A stretch of 23,793 nucleotides of DNA from CAMYLR01 sp039590215 (GTDB lineage: Bacteria; Gemmatimonadota; Gemmatimonadetes; JACCXV01; JAHWKZ01): NCBI GenBank assembly GCA_039590215.1, contig JBDHFX010000020.1, positions 1 through 23,793 of the forward strand. Reading direction: 5' to 3'. The stretch's first letter is position 1. Every line of letters starts with the position of its first letter. Positions 22,093-23,793 of this stretch are shown piece by piece. A program made the position numbers and the translations under genes. The notes below the pieces were generated by a model that worked only from the letters and a program-made list of their open reading frames with translations, was not told the DNA's origin and did not search any database.

Positions 22093-22604
22093 CAGTTGAC
22101 CACGACCTGAAGCTCGTCGAGGAAGATGGGGCCCAGATCGAACAGCCGACCCGAACCGAGCGTCAAGCCACCCGATATGAATGACACGATGCTCCCCTGG
22201 TAGATGAGGGTCACCGCGACATCGCCGAAGAACAGCGGCGGCGGTAGATCGAGCGGGTCCTCGGGACCTGTCGGTTGCTCGTTGCCGCCGGTGTTGTTGT
22301 TTTGATCTCTTTCGTCCTCAAAGCCGGGGAATACAAGCGCTGTTGCGACCCCATCATCCCCCGACACACCGATCACGTCGGGACCCCGATAGGGTCGATC
22401 CGAATCATCATCCGACTCAATCACCATGCGAACTCCGGGCACCGGCACTTGGTTCGTGCGCGAAGCGAAGAACTGGGCGCGGACGACAGCCTGATTCGAG
22501 GAGTTCTGAATCTCATCCAAGTCGTTCAAGTCACAGCTCGGCGCCACGATCGTTAGCACACCCAGCGCCACTATGGTCCGCGTGTTCGCTATCCGATTGT
22601 ACAT
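22092..22604 (-). CDS. Unknown lipoprotein inserted between pilN and pilO
   Basis: I do not recognise this 170-residue protein. It has a lipoprotein-type signal (Arg5 and Arg9, hydrophobic TIVALGVLTIV) and Cys24 in APSC, with Asp at +2. After it come an acidic stretch (DLNDLDEIQ), a beta-rich segment (about 40-97: VVRAQFFASRT, VPGVRMVIESDD, GDDGVATALVFPGF) that recalls a small Ig- or transthyretin-like fold, a low-complexity Asn/Asp/Gly/Pro linker (97-122), and a final beta-rich segment (FFGDVAVTLIYQGSIVSFISGG). ATG 22604 is preferred: GGAGG lies 9 bases upstream, while ATG 22613 touches that GGAGG and shares bases with the pilN stop. It overlaps pilO by one base. Its position in the PilNO pair suggests a role in the pilus alignment complex; there is no TPR of the PilF/PilW pilotin type. 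Confidence 0.82.
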   Translation of the reverse strand: MYNRIANTRTIVALGVLTIVAPSCDLNDLDEIQNSSNQAVVRAQFFASRTNQVPVPGVRMVIESDDDSDRPYRGPDVIGVSGDDGVATALVFPGFEDERDQNNNTGGNEQPTGPEDPLDLPPPLFFGDVAVTLIYQGSIVSFISGGLTLGSGRLFDLGPIFLDELQVVVN

Positions 22605-22605
22605 A

Positions 22606-23238
22606 TCAGTCATCCTCCAGCTGAGGTGGCGCGATCACCACCGGCTCGTAGTTCTCGAAACTCGCTACGAGCGTGAACTCCTGGATCCTGAACGAGTCGC
22701 GCTCAGCGCGCACAACTCCCACCAACCCCACGTCATCGAGTGTTGACGACGCTTCCAAACCGCGCATGTACTCGGTCACCGCCGCCGCGGCGAAGGTCGC
22801 GCCTTCGATCCGGATCTGATCGGACTGCAGGTCAGCCCGGTCAATCCGTTCCAGCCATGTGTACGGGGGTAGCGTAGTTGAGACGGTCTCCATCAGATCG
22901 GGCCAATAGTCCCGTCCGTGAACCACGCCTTCCAAGCGCTTGAGCCGAAACGCCAACTGCCGTTGCGCATCCTCCATCGAGCGAACGTGCACGAAAACCT
23001 CATGTAACCGTACCGAGTCCGATTGGGCTTCCACGATCGCGACTCGCGCCTGACTCACGGCTCGACGTTCCCCCGAGTACAGCAAAACCGCCACGAGCAA
23101 CACTGCGACACCGACACCGACAGCGACGAGCGATGGCGATTTTGGCACCCAATCGAAGCGCAATTCGGGGAGGCTCGGTCGGCTGCCGATGTGAGTCTTG
23201 GGGCCCTCGGGGGCGGGGACAAGATTGATGCGTATCAT
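22606..23238 (-). CDS. pilN: Type IV pilus assembly protein PilN
   Basis: PilN is a bitopic inner-membrane protein whose cytoplasmic N-terminal peptide binds PilM. The 210-residue product begins MIRINLVP, the INLLP-type PilM-binding motif. A longer than usual cytoplasmic segment follows (about 9-35), then one membrane helix (about 36-54), a coiled coil (about 57-100) and a ferredoxin-like domain (about 105-195) with LPPYTWLERIDRADLQSDQIRIEG, typical of PilN. The acidic end (QLEDD) overlaps the lipoprotein gene's ribosome binding site. It starts 8 bases after the pilM stop. Confidence 0.93.
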   Translation of the reverse strand: MIRINLVPAPEGPKTHIGSRPSLPELRFDWVPKSPSLVAVGVGVAVLLVAVLLYSGERRAVSQARVAIVEAQSDSVRLHEVFVHVRSMEDAQRQLAFRLKRLEGVVHGRDYWPDLMETVSTTLPPYTWLERIDRADLQSDQIRIEGATFAAAAVTEYMRGLEASSTLDDVGLVGVVRAERDSFRIQEFTLVASFENYEPVVIAPPQLEDD

Positions 23239-23246
23239 GAGCGTCG

Positions 23247-23793
23247 TTAGGAATCGCCTCTCAGGCCGAGACCGATCGGGACCGCCAGCGTGGCACGGTC
23301 GCGCGGCTCGATTGTGCTAGCCATCACGCCGGCGTCTTTTTCGAGTGCCCGGAGCGGATCGAGGTAGTTAACCGGGACCTGCAGCTTGTCGTTCAACGCG
23401 GAGCGGAGTCCCGGAATCCCAGCTCCCTCGCCGGACAGCACGATCTCGGCGAGCTCTCGGTCTTCTTCGCTGGTCGAAAGAAAGCTGCGCGCGCGCTCAA
23501 CCGGCATGACGATGGTTCCCATCGCCGTGTCCAACGCCTGACGTGCCTCGGGATATAGCTCGTGCCCTCCGTGCAACAAATCCTCGGCTTCTTCAGACGT
23601 GACACCCAGTGCCACAACGAGCGCCTCGACGAACTGCCGCTTGCCGTCGCTCGTGTCCCGTGTGAGGATCGGCCGACCGTCCTCGACCAGACTGATGTTG
23701 GTGACCTCGTAGCCGACGTTTACCAGGCAGTACACACCGCTGCCGGCGTTCTCGTAGTTGTGTTCGAACGCGGTCTGAACGGCAAACGCGTCG
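23247..23793 (-). CDS. pilM: Type IV pilus assembly protein PilM (5' end outside the window)
   Basis: PilM is an actin-like (FtsA-fold) cytoplasmic ATP-binding protein that docks to PilN. About 181 C-terminal residues are visible; the frame is open to the right edge, beginning DAFAVQTAFEHNYEN, the conserved PilM segment before the second nucleotide-binding lobe. Then come CLVNVGYEVTNISLVEDG (the IDIGA-like phosphate-2 region), the phosphate/adenosine motif IVLSGEGAGIPGLRSAL and a C-terminal NYLDPLRAL segment. The inner GTG at 23735 is not the real start. It is the first visible gene of the pilMN-lipoprotein-OPQ series; its promoter lies outside the window. Identification is strong from motif and neighbours. 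Confidence 0.92.
   Translation of the reverse strand, partial: DAFAVQTAFEHNYENAGSGVYCLVNVGYEVTNISLVEDGRPILTRDTSDGKRQFVEALVVALGVTSEEAEDLLHGGHELYPEARQALDTAMGTIVMPVERARSFLSTSEEDRELAEIVLSGEGAGIPGLRSALNDKLQVPVNYLDPLRALEKDAGVMASTIEPRDRATLAVPIGLGLRGDS

Overview
The window is gene-dense, high-GC bacterial chromosome from an organism with an outer membrane: it encodes a PilQ secretin, PilMNOP, several lipoproteins and exported proteins. Gene content and order (clpX-engB; topA-trmFO-xerC-hslV-hslU; pilMNOPQ) suggest a Gemmatimonadota-like or other FCB-group bacterium. That placement is inferred from gene order remembered from such genomes and was not tested. No tRNA, rRNA, CRISPR array, IS element or phage gene was seen. 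Housekeeping genes dominate, with a small surface-glycan island in the middle.

Layout. (1) 1-2540, plus strand: the 3' end of clpX, then engB, an unknown lipoprotein and an SDR oxidoreductase, all abutting or overlapping. engB has no ATG, GTG or TTG at a sensible start and most likely begins at a CTG directly after the clpX stop. (2) 2550-6145, minus strand, read from right to left: a family-2 glycosyltransferase broken by an internal deletion and frameshift, a secreted thermonuclease-like protein, a MogA/MoaB protein and a sigma-54 activator with a degenerate receiver domain. (3) 6195-7700, plus strand: a polysaccharide flippase, divergent from the glycosyltransferase. (4) 7724-17798, minus strand: one tightly packed unit of topA, trmFO, xerC, hslV, hslU, gcvT, a FAD oxidoreductase with a C-terminal membrane domain, and a small two-helix membrane protein. 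(5) 17939-23793, minus strand: pilM (partial), pilN, an unknown lipoprotein, pilO, pilP, pilQ and an Ig-like-repeat lipoprotein.

How the genes fit together. Region 5 encodes the type IV pilus alignment complex and secretin, plus two lipoproteins not found in the textbook operon. Region 4 combines chromosome topology and dimer resolution (TopA, XerC), tRNA m5U54 formation (TrmFO), proteolysis (HslUV) and folate one-carbon chemistry (GcvT makes the methylene-THF that TrmFO consumes). Its distal pair (FAD enzyme and two-helix protein) meets the flippase and, beyond it, the glycosyltransferase, suggesting a cell-surface glycan function.

Most notable: the membrane domain at the C-terminus of the FAD enzyme is clearly paralogous to the small membrane protein encoded 2 bp downstream (28 of 64 ungapped positions identical by hand alignment). 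Also notable are the lipoprotein between pilN and pilO, the PilQ C-terminal extension carrying the protein's only two cysteines, the CTG-start engB, and the deleted glycosyltransferase.
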